DNA of 29,306 nucleotides from CAZCAC01 sp964496575 (GCA_964496575.1 CAZCAC010000107.1:1-29306), one strand, 5' to 3'. Positions 1-8,013 are shown, counted from the first letter of the stretch. Made by a program: numbers and translations. Notes: a model not told the origin generated them from the letters alone.

Positions 1-30
1 GCATTCGGCCAATGCCGCCACTCCACGCAC

Positions 31-1674
31 CTATGTCAGGAGCCCTGCATTGGACGCGTTGAACTCGGCGCCGCAAGGCGATCCCGTCGGGTTCCGGTAC
101 CAGCACTGGTAGTACCTGGTGTCGCCGGGGGCGATGTTGCCCGCCTTGGCGCTGATGCCGATGGTGGTGAAGGAGGCTCCGGAGGAGTCGGCGACGCGCA
201 GCTGCAGGCGCTTCAGGCTGCCCCCCGCGCAGCTCAGCCCGTCGCCCCACACGACTCCCGGTGAGCGGTCGTTGTTCGCCTGGAAGTAGAGGCCCGCGTT
301 GCCGGTCTCGAGGCCGGTGCAGGAGAGCACGAGCGTGTCCCCGGCGAGGCTGGCCGCGCCGTCGCCGATCAAGAGCGCTCCGGAGGCGTGCACCCCGTTG
401 GCGCAGCCGGAACCGGGGACGCTCCCGTCGTTGTCGTTGCTGCATGGACAGGGCGTACCGCTGCCCGCGTCACCGAAGCAGTAGCCCGTGCCGGGCCAGT
501 TCAACCGGAGGACGTAGGCGCAGCCCGCCCCGTCCGCCATGTCGTCGTCGCCGATGGCGCCCACCAGCGCCAGCTCGTCGGAGATCGCCAGCCCCCAGCC
601 GAAGAAGTCGCCGGTGGCCACACCCTGAGCGATCCACTTGTCGAGCAGCTGCCCCGAGGCCGCGTCGAAGAGGTAGCTGGAACCCGAGATTGGGCCGCGG
701 TCGTCGTCGCGCGGGGCTCCGATCAGCGCCCGGCCGCCGGCGAGCGAGACGCGGACGCCGAAGTGATCGTCCTCCTGGGCGTCCGGTGCAGTCAGCTTGT
801 GGAGCTCTTGCCCCGTCGCGATGTCGAACACGTACGCGGAGCCGACGTCGTCGTAGCTCTCGTCGTCGTACTGGGCTCCCACCAGGGCCAGGCTCTCCCC
901 GAGCGAGACGCTACAGCCGAACTCGTCGAAAGGGAGCCCGTCCGACGCGGTCAACTTGTGGAGCTGTTGCCCGGTGGTCACGTCGAAGAGGTAGGCGGCG
1001 CCGCGTCCACCGGCGACCCCGACCGCGCCGACAAGCGCCAGGTCGCCACGGAGAGAGACGCTATTGCCGAGGTGGTCCCAGATGACGGCGTCCGAGGCGG
1101 TCAGCTTGATCAGCTCCTGGCCGGTGTTCACGTCGAAGACGAAGGCGGCGCCGGCTTCCTGGGCGACCTCGTCGTCCCCTTGGGATCCCACCAACGCCCG
1201 ATCGCCGGAGACCGAGACCGAGCGACCGAACCTATCCTGGTACGCGCCGACCTGTGGGAGGAGCTTGAAGAGCTGCTGCCCCGTGAGCACGGAGAAGATG
1301 TAGGCGGACCCCGATTGCGTGGCGAGGCCGTCGTCGTAAGGCGCCCCGACGAGTACCCGGTCGCCGGAGAGGGAGACGCTCCAGCCGAAGTAGTCGTACG
1401 ACTCCGGATCCTGCGGTGTCAGCTTGAAGAGCTGCTGTCCGGTGTAGGCGTCGAACAGGTACGCAGCTCCGGCCTGGTTGCCGTCCCTGTACGCCGCGAC
1501 CAGCGCCAGGCCGCCGTCGACCGAGGCGCTGAATCCGAGCGAGTCATCAGCCGCGCCGTCCTGGGCCAGGAGCTTGAGCTCGTGGAGAGCCTGCGCGCCG
1601 CCGGACGTCGCCGGCAGGGCGGTGGCCAGGAGGAGCAGCGAGGCCCGGGAGAGGATCCGCCGAATGGTGCTCAT
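31..1674 (-). CDS. Exported FG-GAP repeat protein with C-terminal GTxYCFGD domain
   Basis: A 547-residue exported protein of unknown partner, probably surface-located. The start chosen is the ATG at 1674, which opens a good signal peptide (MSTIRRILSRASLLLLATAL, ending near GGAQA) and has GAGGGA just upstream; a longer frame to 1809 adds an Arg-rich stretch that does not look like protein. Residues about 30-390 hold seven repeats of roughly 53 residues, each with an FG-x-SVSL strand, LVGAP-type turn, acidic loop, GSAYxFD strand and TGQxLxKL strand. This is the FG-GAP_2 pattern and would give a seven-bladed propeller. Residues 395-547 are the Cys-containing domain shared with the proteins at 16646-18412 and 28573-29306. 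Integrin-like FG-GAP proteins often bind calcium or ligands; the ligand here is unknown. The gene is divergent from 2058-2984 and appears to be transcribed alone. Confidence 0.88.
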   Translation of the reverse strand: MSTIRRILSRASLLLLATALPATSGGAQALHELKLLAQDGAADDSLGFSASVDGGLALVAAYRDGNQAGAAYLFDAYTGQQLFKLTPQDPESYDYFGWSVSLSGDRVLVGAPYDDGLATQSGSAYIFSVLTGQQLFKLLPQVGAYQDRFGRSVSVSGDRALVGSQGDDEVAQEAGAAFVFDVNTGQELIKLTASDAVIWDHLGNSVSLRGDLALVGAVGVAGGRGAAYLFDVTTGQQLHKLTASDGLPFDEFGCSVSLGESLALVGAQYDDESYDDVGSAYVFDIATGQELHKLTAPDAQEDDHFGVRVSLAGGRALIGAPRDDDRGPISGSSYLFDAASGQLLDKWIAQGVATGDFFGWGLAISDELALVGAIGDDDMADGAGCAYVLRLNWPGTGYCFGDAGSGTPCPCSNDNDGSVPGSGCANGVHASGALLIGDGAASLAGDTLVLSCTGLETGNAGLYFQANNDRSPGVVWGDGLSCAGGSLKRLQLRVADSSGASFTTIGISAKAGNIAPGDTRYYQCWYRNPTGSPCGAEFNASNAGLLT

Positions 1675-2057
1675 GGGTTCCCTCATCACATCGGTCTCGG
1701 GCGAGTCGAGAGCGGACGGCCGGCGGAGCCACCGGCCTCCACCGAGCCTACCACGACTCGCCGGAAGGGGTTCGAGAACTCCCCGGGGTGAGATGGTAGG
1801 AAGTTGCATTTTGCCGAGACGCCCTCTCCTGGGTCGAAGGGGGCAGAATCAGTGCCAGAATCGCCGCAGAGCCTCCGAGAGAAGGGTTACCCCCCACAAT
1901 TCCGCTATCGGTGGTCGAGATCAGAGGGGATACTGCTGGACTGTGCGCCGATCGCGGCGCCTCGAACCCCGTTCCGGCACCGGCCCCTCGCAGACCCCAC
2001 CGATTCCGGTGGGCCCCTTCGCCACTCCCGGGCAAGACCCGAACCCTGATCGACGAC
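1675..2057. other. Divergent intergenic region
   Basis: This 383-bp gap separates two divergently transcribed exported-protein genes and should carry both promoters. I see no gene in it. A GATACT hexamer at 1928-1933 could be a -10 element for the plus-strand gene, but no convincing -35 is visible. Around 1719-1738 there is a GC-rich inverted repeat (GGCCGG...CCGGCC) that would fold in the leader of the minus-strand gene. Neither is more than a candidate. Confidence 0.4.
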
Positions 2058-2984
2058 ATGAGTTTCAAGAGATTCATCGCCCCGCTGGCCCTGTGCCTCG
2101 CCCTGCCCCTCACCTCGTTCGCCTCCGAGACGGGCGAGGAGGCCGCCGCCCTCTTCGACAGCGGCCTCGTCGTGCTGGCCAAGGGGAACTTCGACGGCGC
2201 CCTCGAGGCATTCACCGGCGCGGCGAAGAGCGACCCCGCGAATGAGAACTACCGGCAGCACGTCATCCTGGTGCGCCGCGTCATGCAGTTGCGGGGGCAG
2301 CTGGAGAAGAAGAAGGATCCGAAGGAGTGGGCGCAGCTCGCCCAGTCGCTGCGCTCCTTCTACACCAACTTCGACGTCTATGGCGAAGCGCTGGCCCTCG
2401 ACACCAAGCGCCACGCCAAGCTGTGCACGCCGGGCACCGCGGTCGACCTGGCCGAGAGCCAGCTGGAGCTGAGCAAGAACGCCGAGGCGGTGAAGGTGCT
2501 CTCCTCGCTGGGGAAGAAGACCCCGCCGCGCGGCAAGCTGATGCTCGGCATCGCCCTGGCGCGGACCGGTGACCTGGACGGCGCCAGGAAGATCGCCAAG
2601 ACGAACGGCATCCCGGTGACTGACGATCCCAAGCAGATCTTCGACGCCGCCTGCCTCAACGCGCTCGTCGGCAACACCGCCATGGCCGCCAATCAGCTGA
2701 CCCTGGTCTTCGAGAAGACGCCCCCCGGCAAGCTGGAGCGCGTCAAGAACTACGCGAAGCGCCGTCCGGACCTCGCCGGGTTGAAGGGCGCCCAGTACGA
2801 GAAGGTCTGGCTGGTCGCCTCCAAGGTCAAGGCCGCCGGCTGTGGCGGCTGCAGCAAGGAGGGGACCGGAGCCTGCAGCAGCGGCGCTGGCGCCGCAGGC
2901 GGTTGCAGCGACAAGGACAAGGAGGACGGCTGCAGCGACGAGAAAGAGGCTGGCGGCGACTGCTGCGACAAGGACAAGAAGTAG
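2058..2984 (+). CDS. Exported helical-repeat protein with Cys-rich tail
   Basis: A 308-residue exported protein. The ATG at 2058 is preferred because it opens a signal peptide (MSFKRFIAPLALCLALPLTS, cleavage near SFA-SE); no strong Shine-Dalgarno is visible. The body has TPR-like helical pairs, for example AAALFDSGLVVLAKGNFDGA and a later LGIALARTGDLDGARKIA, so it is probably a periplasmic scaffold. The last 45 residues are a low-complexity tail with seven cysteines: CGGC, then single Cys in ACSS, GCSD and GCSD blocks, and a final DCCDKDKK, separated by Gly, Lys and Asp. Such a tail could bind metal or an iron-sulfur cluster, or form disulfides. The gene lies 129 bp upstream of a membrane ferredoxin on the same strand, which hints at a joint redox or metal role. 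I do not recognise a named family. Confidence 0.8.
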   Translation: MSFKRFIAPLALCLALPLTSFASETGEEAAALFDSGLVVLAKGNFDGALEAFTGAAKSDPANENYRQHVILVRRVMQLRGQLEKKKDPKEWAQLAQSLRSFYTNFDVYGEALALDTKRHAKLCTPGTAVDLAESQLELSKNAEAVKVLSSLGKKTPPRGKLMLGIALARTGDLDGARKIAKTNGIPVTDDPKQIFDAACLNALVGNTAMAANQLTLVFEKTPPGKLERVKNYAKRRPDLAGLKGAQYEKVWLVASKVKAAGCGGCSKEGTGACSSGAGAAGGCSDKDKEDGCSDEKEAGGDCCDKDKK

Positions 2985-3113
2985 GCGGTCCCGCGCGTCC
3001 GCGCGCTCTCTGATTCCCCCACGCCCACTCGCCGGAGCGATCCGCCCACGCGGTCGACGGCGAGCGAGCGTGGGGGATCTCCATTTCCCCCCGATCCTCC
3101 CTCTCGCGGTTCG

Positions 3114-4328
3114 ATGACGAAGAAGACGAAGAAGAAGCAACGCAGCCCGCTGCGTACGACGCGACGGCTCGTCCAGCTCGGTTTTCTGGCCCTGACCGTG
3201 GTCGCCGTATTCACGCTCGGCGCCAACGCGGAGGTCTGGTGCCCCTTCGGCGGCGTCGAGGCGATCTACACCTACGTCACCGACGGCACCATGCCGTGCT
3301 CGCTGGGGGTGAGCAACTTCTTCATCATGGGGGCGCTGCTGGTCATGGCCTTGCTCCTGCGCCGCGTCTTCTGCGGCTACGTCTGTCCGATCGGCGCGAT
3401 CTCCGAGCTCCTGCAGGCGGGAGCACGGCGGGTGGGGGTCAAGCCGGTTCAGGTCCCTCGCAGGCTCGACGCCTTCCTGTCGCTGCTGAAGTACCCGGTC
3501 CTGGTCGTGATCCTGTACATCACCTGGCAGGCCGCCGAGCTGCTCTTTCGCGCGTTCGACCCCTGCTACGCGCTGATCAGCCGCCACGGCAAGGACATCA
3601 CCTTCTGGGCCTACGTGGTCGCCGGGGGGATCGTGCTCGGCTCGATCTTCGTCCTGGTGCCCTTCTGCCGCTGGCTCTGCCCGCTCGCCGCGGTGCTGAA
3701 CCCCTTCTCGCGCTTCGGCTGGACGCGCATCAAGCGGCACGAAGAGGTCTGCACCAGCTGCGGCCTCTGCACCAAGGCGTGCCTGATGGCGATCCCCGTC
3801 GACGACGTGAAGGAAGTGACCCACGCCCGCTGCTACAGCTGCTACGACTGCATCGAGTCGTGCCCGCCCAACGCCAAGGGGTCGCTCACCCTCGAGTCGC
3901 CGTTCCGTTCCGGCCGACCGTGGAAGCAGTGGAAGGTGATCTTCGTGGTGCTCGTCCTGCTCGGCGGTTCGGTCGGCGCGAGCTACGTCTGGCCGTTGCC
4001 CTCGTACGTCCAGGTGAAGGGCGAGGTCGCGCAACAGGTGGGCGAGGTCGAGCTCCGGGTCCAGGGCGTCACCTGCCGCGGTTCGTCGGGGCTTCTCTGG
4101 CACTACGTCCAGCGGCAAGACGAGCTCGGCCTCGGCGACTACGTCCGCCTCGAGGTCTGGCCGAGCCCCGGCCACGCGAGGGTGAAGGTCTACTTCGACC
4201 CCGACGAAGCCGACGAGGAGAAGGTCAAGATGGCGATCACCTCGGCGATGTACAACACCGAGACGGGGATGTGGGACGTGCCGCTGTTCGAGATCGAGGG
4301 GTACGACCCGTTCGGGTTCTACGACTGA
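3114..4328 (+). CDS. Membrane-bound 4Fe-4S ferredoxin, NapH/CcoG-like, with HMA-like tail
   Basis: A 404-residue inner-membrane iron-sulfur protein, probably passing electrons between the quinone pool or cytoplasm and a periplasmic partner. About five hydrophobic segments are visible (near residues 18-40, 65-90, 120-145, 160-185 and 275-298). Two CxxxCP motifs, C87/C91 and C185/C189, match the polyferredoxin membrane domain seen in NapH, NosR and CcoG. Two cytoplasmic [4Fe-4S] sites follow: C213, C216, C219, C223 and C240, C243, C246, C250. The last 100 residues have the strand pattern of a heavy-metal-associated domain (VQGVTC, then VKVYFDPDEADEEKVKMAI), but the usual CxxC is reduced to a single C321. 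It starts at an ATG with no clear ribosome binding site and follows the Cys-rich protein gene on the same strand. The exact electron donor and acceptor cannot be told from the sequence. Confidence 0.85.
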   Translation: MTKKTKKKQRSPLRTTRRLVQLGFLALTVVAVFTLGANAEVWCPFGGVEAIYTYVTDGTMPCSLGVSNFFIMGALLVMALLLRRVFCGYVCPIGAISELLQAGARRVGVKPVQVPRRLDAFLSLLKYPVLVVILYITWQAAELLFRAFDPCYALISRHGKDITFWAYVVAGGIVLGSIFVLVPFCRWLCPLAAVLNPFSRFGWTRIKRHEEVCTSCGLCTKACLMAIPVDDVKEVTHARCYSCYDCIESCPPNAKGSLTLESPFRSGRPWKQWKVIFVVLVLLGGSVGASYVWPLPSYVQVKGEVAQQVGEVELRVQGVTCRGSSGLLWHYVQRQDELGLGDYVRLEVWPSPGHARVKVYFDPDEADEEKVKMAITSAMYNTETGMWDVPLFEIEGYDPFGFYD

Positions 4329-4538
4329 GCACCGGGCCGGAAACACCCCGGACGCACCTGGCGCCGCTCGGCGAGCGCCCCCAGGGTTCCGACCCTGCCG
4401 GCCGTGGGTGCTCCGCGGCCGTGGCGGTGACCGAGCTCTCCGAGCCACCGAGCCCCGGTCCCGCCCACGGGCGAGAGATTCGGCGGCCAATCGCCCGGCG
4501 GCGCGGCCCGAACCGAGGGGCAGGGCGGATCTCCCGGG

Positions 4539-4544
4539 TATACT
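4539..4544 (+). promoter_or_regulatory. Candidate -10 element (TATACT) for the mod operon
   Basis: TATACT matches the sigma-70 -10 consensus at five of six positions and ends 10 nt before the modAB ATG. Transcription would begin about 4 nt before the start codon, so the message would be nearly leaderless; no Shine-Dalgarno is present there, which agrees. I see no good -35. A GGGCGA/TCGCCC inverted repeat lies upstream at about 4468-4495. Confidence 0.5.
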
Positions 4545-4554
4545 CCCGCCCCGC

Positions 4555-6093
4555 ATGGCCGTCCCCCGTCCTCTCCACGCGCCCGTCCCCGCCGCGGCGA
4601 TCGTACGCCACCTCGGGCGCGCGGTCTGGCTGGCGGCGACGCTCGGGCTCGCCGCTCCCGCCATCGCCCAGGAAGCCCAGGAAGGCGAGCTCCTGATCCA
4701 CGCTGCCGCCAGCCTGCGCGAGGTGTGCGAGACGTTCGAGGAGATCTACGCCGAGCTGGAGCCGGAGACCCGCCTGCACTTCAACTTCGCCGGCTCCAAT
4801 GACCTCGCCCGGCAGATCGTCGCCGGTGCCGCCGCCGACCTCTTCCTCGCTGCCGACGAGCGGCAGATGGGTGCCGTCGAGGAGGCGGGGCTGGTCGAGC
4901 CGGGGACGCGCGAGGTGTTCTGTAGCAACGCGCTGGTGGTGATCGAGCCGGCCGATCCGGGATTGCGCGGCGAGCTGGAGCTGCTCGAGCCGGCGGACCT
5001 GGCTCGGCTCGAGTCCCTCTCGCTGGCCGACCCCGACGGCTGCCCCGCCGGCGTCTACGCGCGGCACTGGCTGGAGACGAGAGAGCTGTGGGGGCCGCTG
5101 GAGAGCCGCGTCGTCGCCGGCATCAACGTGCGCGCTGCCCTGGCCATGGTCGAGTCGGGGGTCTGCCGCGCGGGGATCGTCTACGGAACCGACGCCCGCA
5201 TCTCTCCGCGAGTCCGCATCGCCTTTCCCGTCGCCGCCGAGGAGAACCCGCCGATCCACTACGTCGCCGCCGTCGTCGCCGGCTGCGCGGACCGGGATGC
5301 GGCGCGCCGCTTCCTGCGCACGCTGCGCGGTGCGACGGGACGAGTGGTGCTGGAGCGCCACGGCTTCCTCCCCGAGATTCCCGCCGGAGAAACCGAGCTC
5401 GACATCACCGGTGCGCCCCCCGGAGCGTGGAACGCCCTCTGGATCAGCCTGAAGATCGCGGGTGTGGCGACCTTGATCGTCCTCCTGCCCGGCGCGGCGC
5501 TCGGCTGGCTCCTGGCGCGGTGGCGGTGGCGAGGCCGGAGCCTGGTCGAGACGCTGGTCGCCCTGCCGCTGGTGCTGCCGCCGACCGCCGTCGGCTTCGT
5601 GCTCCTGCAGGCGCTGGCCCGCAACGGTCCGCTCGGCGAGACGACTCTCGGCTTCGATCTCGACCTCTTGCTCACCTGGAAAGGCGCGGTGATCGCCGCG
5701 GCGGCGATGTCCCTGCCGCTGGTCGCCCGCACCGCCCGCGTCGCCTTCGAGGCGGTCGACCCGCGGCTCGAGGCGATGGCCGCGTCGCTCGGTCTCAGCC
5801 GGCGCGCGGTCCTCCTGCGCGTCACCCTGCCGCTCGCGCGCACCGGACTCCTCGCCGCCGCGGTGATGGGCTTCAGTCGCGCGCTCGGCGAGTTCGGCGC
5901 GACGGTGATCATCGCCGGCAACATCCCCGGTCGGACGCAGACCCTGGCCCTGGCGATCTTCCAGGACATCCAGCTCGGGCGCGACGAGCGCGCCGTGGGA
6001 CTGCTCCTGATCTCGGTGGTGCTGGCCTTCGCCTCGATCTGGTTCGTCGAGATCCTCCTGCGTCGCGACACCCTCGCGAGGAGGACCCGATGA
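4555..6093 (+). CDS. modAB: Fused molybdate-binding protein and permease (ModA-ModB)
   Basis: A 512-residue fusion of the periplasmic molybdate-binding protein and the membrane permease of the molybdate ABC transporter. The ATG at 4555 opens a signal or anchor sequence ending near AIAQEA. Residues about 40-275 are ModA: LLIHAAASLREV, FNFAGSNDLARQI, AADLFLAADERQM, and the hinge residues around AGINVRAALAMVESG. Residues about 290-512 are ModB with five hydrophobic helices and the EAA loop EAMAASLGLSRRAVLLRVTLP between helices 3 and 4, which contacts ModC. With five helices the N-terminus is outside and the EAA loop inside, which fits a tethered periplasmic ModA. The two parts are continuous in one frame. 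The gene overlaps modC by 4 nt (ATGA). Tungstate as substrate cannot be excluded. Confidence 0.92.
   Translation: MAVPRPLHAPVPAAAIVRHLGRAVWLAATLGLAAPAIAQEAQEGELLIHAAASLREVCETFEEIYAELEPETRLHFNFAGSNDLARQIVAGAAADLFLAADERQMGAVEEAGLVEPGTREVFCSNALVVIEPADPGLRGELELLEPADLARLESLSLADPDGCPAGVYARHWLETRELWGPLESRVVAGINVRAALAMVESGVCRAGIVYGTDARISPRVRIAFPVAAEENPPIHYVAAVVAGCADRDAARRFLRTLRGATGRVVLERHGFLPEIPAGETELDITGAPPGAWNALWISLKIAGVATLIVLLPGAALGWLLARWRWRGRSLVETLVALPLVLPPTAVGFVLLQALARNGPLGETTLGFDLDLLLTWKGAVIAAAAMSLPLVARTARVAFEAVDPRLEAMAASLGLSRRAVLLRVTLPLARTGLLAAAVMGFSRALGEFGATVIIAGNIPGRTQTLALAIFQDIQLGRDERAVGLLLISVVLAFASIWFVEILLRRDTLARRTR
6079..6084 (+). promoter_or_regulatory. Ribosome binding site for modC
   Basis: AGGAGG lies inside the last codons of modAB, 5 nt before the modC ATG at 6090. 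It fixes the modC start, and with the ATGA overlap it points to translational coupling of permease and ATPase. Confidence 0.75.
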
Positions 6094-7202
6094 GCGCGCT
6101 CCTCGACTTCCACGTGCGGATGCCGCTCGACACGTTCGAGCTGAACGTGGAGGTGCAGACCAATACGAGGCGGCTGGGGCTCTTCGGTCCCTCCGGCGCG
6201 GGGAAGACCAGCGTGCTGGAGTGTCTCGCGGGGTGGCGCCGTCCCCGACAGGGTCACGCGCGAGTTCGCCAGCGGGAACTGTTCGACCTCGCCGGCGGAC
6301 GCTGGCTGCACAAGCGGCGCCGGGGTGTCGGCTACCTGCCTCAGGACGTCCTGCTCTTCCCGCACTGGACGGTGATGGAGAACGTCACCGCCGGCGTGCG
6401 GAGGAATGCGGCTCGGCGTGAGGATGGCCTGGTCGAGCGTGCCTGCGCGGTGCTCGACATCGACCCGCTCCTCGATCGTTCGGTGACGTCGCTCTCCGGC
6501 GGCGAGCGGCAGCGGGTGGCCCTGGCGCGTGCGCTGTGCTCGGCGCCCGATCTTCTCTTGCTCGACGAACCGCTCGGCGCGCTCGATCTGCCGCTGCGCC
6601 GTCGCATCCTGCCCTACCTGATCCGCGTCCGCGACGCGTTCGAGGTGCCGATGATCGTCGTCTCGCACGATCCGACCGAGATCAAGGCACTGTGCGGGGA
6701 GGTCGGCGTGATCGAACGCGGTTCCATCGCCGAGCTGGGACGTCCCTCGTCGGTGCTGTCCGGGGAGGGGGGCGGCGTCGATCCGCTGGCCCGACTCGAG
6801 AACGTGCTCGGCGGGGTGGTCACCTCCTGTGAAGGCGGCGTCGCGCGCGTGGAGCTGGCCGGCCGCGTCGAGATCCGGCTGCCCAGCGCCGGGCTGAACG
6901 AGCAGGAGCGCGTGCTCTTCGGCGTGCGTGCCAAGGACATCCTGATCTCGACCACCCGGCCCTCGGGGCTCTCCGCTCGCAACGTGCTGGCCGCCCGCGT
7001 CGAGGGGATGGCCGAACGTGGCGACGACGTGCAGCTCTCGATGCGTCTGCTGGGGAATGGCGGTGCCAGCGAGGTGATGCAGGTCGAGCTGACCATCAAC
7101 GCGGCGCGGGAGCTCGACCTCGCGCGCGGGAAGAACGTGTTCCTGGTGATCAAGGCGCACGCTTTCGCGGTACTCTCGGCCCTGGAGGAGACGACGGGAT
7201 GA
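6090..7202 (+). CDS. modC: Molybdate ABC transporter ATP-binding protein ModC
   Basis: A 370-residue cytoplasmic ATPase that drives molybdate import through the fused ModA-ModB encoded just upstream. Visible motifs are Walker A GPSGAGKT (33-40), Q-loop LPQD, signature LSGGERQRVALARAL (from 135), Walker B LLLLDEPLGALD (D159, E160) and the switch histidine in SHDP. Residues from about 230 form a TOBE/Mop-type oxyanion-binding region (ENVLGGVVTSCEGG, then SARNVLAARVEGMAERGDDV and VELTINAARELDL), which in ModC proteins senses molybdate. Length is normal for ModC (about 350-365). The start follows a strong AGGAGG and overlaps the modAB stop. Its own stop codon overlaps the start of an 8-codon frame that runs to the next gene. 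Confidence 0.94.
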   Translation: MSALLDFHVRMPLDTFELNVEVQTNTRRLGLFGPSGAGKTSVLECLAGWRRPRQGHARVRQRELFDLAGGRWLHKRRRGVGYLPQDVLLFPHWTVMENVTAGVRRNAARREDGLVERACAVLDIDPLLDRSVTSLSGGERQRVALARALCSAPDLLLLDEPLGALDLPLRRRILPYLIRVRDAFEVPMIVVSHDPTEIKALCGEVGVIERGSIAELGRPSSVLSGEGGGVDPLARLENVLGGVVTSCEGGVARVELAGRVEIRLPSAGLNEQERVLFGVRAKDILISTTRPSGLSARNVLAARVEGMAERGDDVQLSMRLLGNGGASEVMQVELTINAARELDLARGKNVFLVIKAHAFAVLSALEETTG

Positions 7203-7225
7203 ACCTCCGGAGGAGGAGACCTTGA
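7199..7225 (+). promoter_or_regulatory. Eight-codon coupling frame and SD-sequestering hairpin
   Basis: An ATG at 7199 overlaps the modC TGA (7200-7202), runs eight codons (MNLRRRRP) and stops at TGA 7223-7225, which overlaps the TTG start at 7222. Within it, CCTCC (7204-7208) can pair with GGAGG (7212-7216) across a 3-nt loop, covering the Shine-Dalgarno AGGAGGAG (7211-7218) of the next gene. This would make translation of that gene depend on ribosomes leaving modC. The layout is read directly; the function is inference and may be chance. Confidence 0.35.
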
Positions 7226-8013
7226 CCCAAGAGAGCCCGGTCGAGATCGAGGCGACCCTGGCCTTCGTCGGCGAGAACCGGATCACCGCGCTGCAGGCGA
7301 TCGCCTCGCGCCAGGAGTTCCTGGAGTACTGGCGGACCTCCTTTCGACGCCTCTTCCTGCACGATCGATACTACGACCTGCCCGACGGAGAACTCACGAG
7401 AGTCGGAGCGGCGCTGCGGTGGCGGCGTTTGGAGACCGTGGGGCGGACCACCAACCTGATGGCGCTGAAGGGCCCAGCCGAACGCGATCCGCAAGGAGTT
7501 AGCCTGACCCGGTTGGAGCTGGAGAAGGAGTGGTCCCCATCGGTCCTGCGGGAGATCCTCGCGGAAGTCCCCGGGCTCGGCGTCGAATCCCCGCCGGAGT
7601 CCCTGGACGACGCCTCGGACCCCGAGCAGGCCCTGGCCGCCGCGGGACTGGAGCTGGTCCAGGATCGCCGGACCCGGCGGCTGGTGGCCGAGCTGCGCGA
7701 CGGAGCGAGCGCCGTCGCCGAGCTGGCCCTCGATCACGTCTGCTTCGATGCCCGCGGTCGTCGCGTCGATCACCGCGAGGTCGAGATCGAGTTACTCGCG
7801 CCCGAACGGCGCGAGTGCCTGGAGCGGATCGCGACCGAGCTCCTGCGCGAGTTCCCCCGGACCTTGCGTATCTGGGTCTGGAGCAAGGCGGCGCTGGGCC
7901 GGGCACTCGAGCGGCTCGCCGACGAGGGAACGCTCGATCCACTCCTGTCGGGGAACGAGCTCACCACCGCGGGCTACGACGCGATCGAGGACCTGCTGGT
8001 GGGCCAGCAGTGA
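7222..8013 (+). CDS. CYTH domain protein (triphosphate tunnel family)
   Basis: A 263-residue cytoplasmic protein of the CYTH/triphosphate tunnel metalloenzyme fold, a family acting on inorganic or organic triphosphates with a divalent metal. The start is TTG at 7222, set by AGGAGGAG three nt upstream; the frame begins VEIEATL. The order of charged strands fits the family: VEIEATL, RYYDLPDG, ALRWRRLE, LMALKGP, LTRLELEKEW, RRLVAEL, VAELALDHV and VEIELL. The usual ExExK signature reads E8-I-E10-A-T12, so the lysine is Thr. The C-terminal segment (CLERIATELLREFPRTLRIWVWS...) resembles the helical end of longer CYTH proteins. It sits 19 bp after modC and is probably co-transcribed, although no functional link to molybdate is known. 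The substrate is unknown. Confidence 0.75.
   Translation: MTQESPVEIEATLAFVGENRITALQAIASRQEFLEYWRTSFRRLFLHDRYYDLPDGELTRVGAALRWRRLETVGRTTNLMALKGPAERDPQGVSLTRLELEKEWSPSVLREILAEVPGLGVESPPESLDDASDPEQALAAAGLELVQDRRTRRLVAELRDGASAVAELALDHVCFDARGRRVDHREVEIELLAPERRECLERIATELLREFPRTLRIWVWSKAALGRALERLADEGTLDPLLSGNELTTAGYDAIEDLLVGQQ

Noticed and set aside
4329..4554. Possible molybdenum-cofactor riboswitch before the mod operon
   Set aside because: The region is GC-rich with short inverted repeats, but I could not match the conserved riboswitch core, and the best -10 lies at its 3' end, so most of it would not be transcribed from that promoter.
1905..4664. Very long open frame on the minus strand across the Cys-rich protein and ferredoxin genes
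   Set aside because: The translation is low-complexity Arg/Gly/Ala/Asp-rich with no domain, while the plus strand has clear signal peptides and iron-sulfur motifs. It is a by-product of high GC3.
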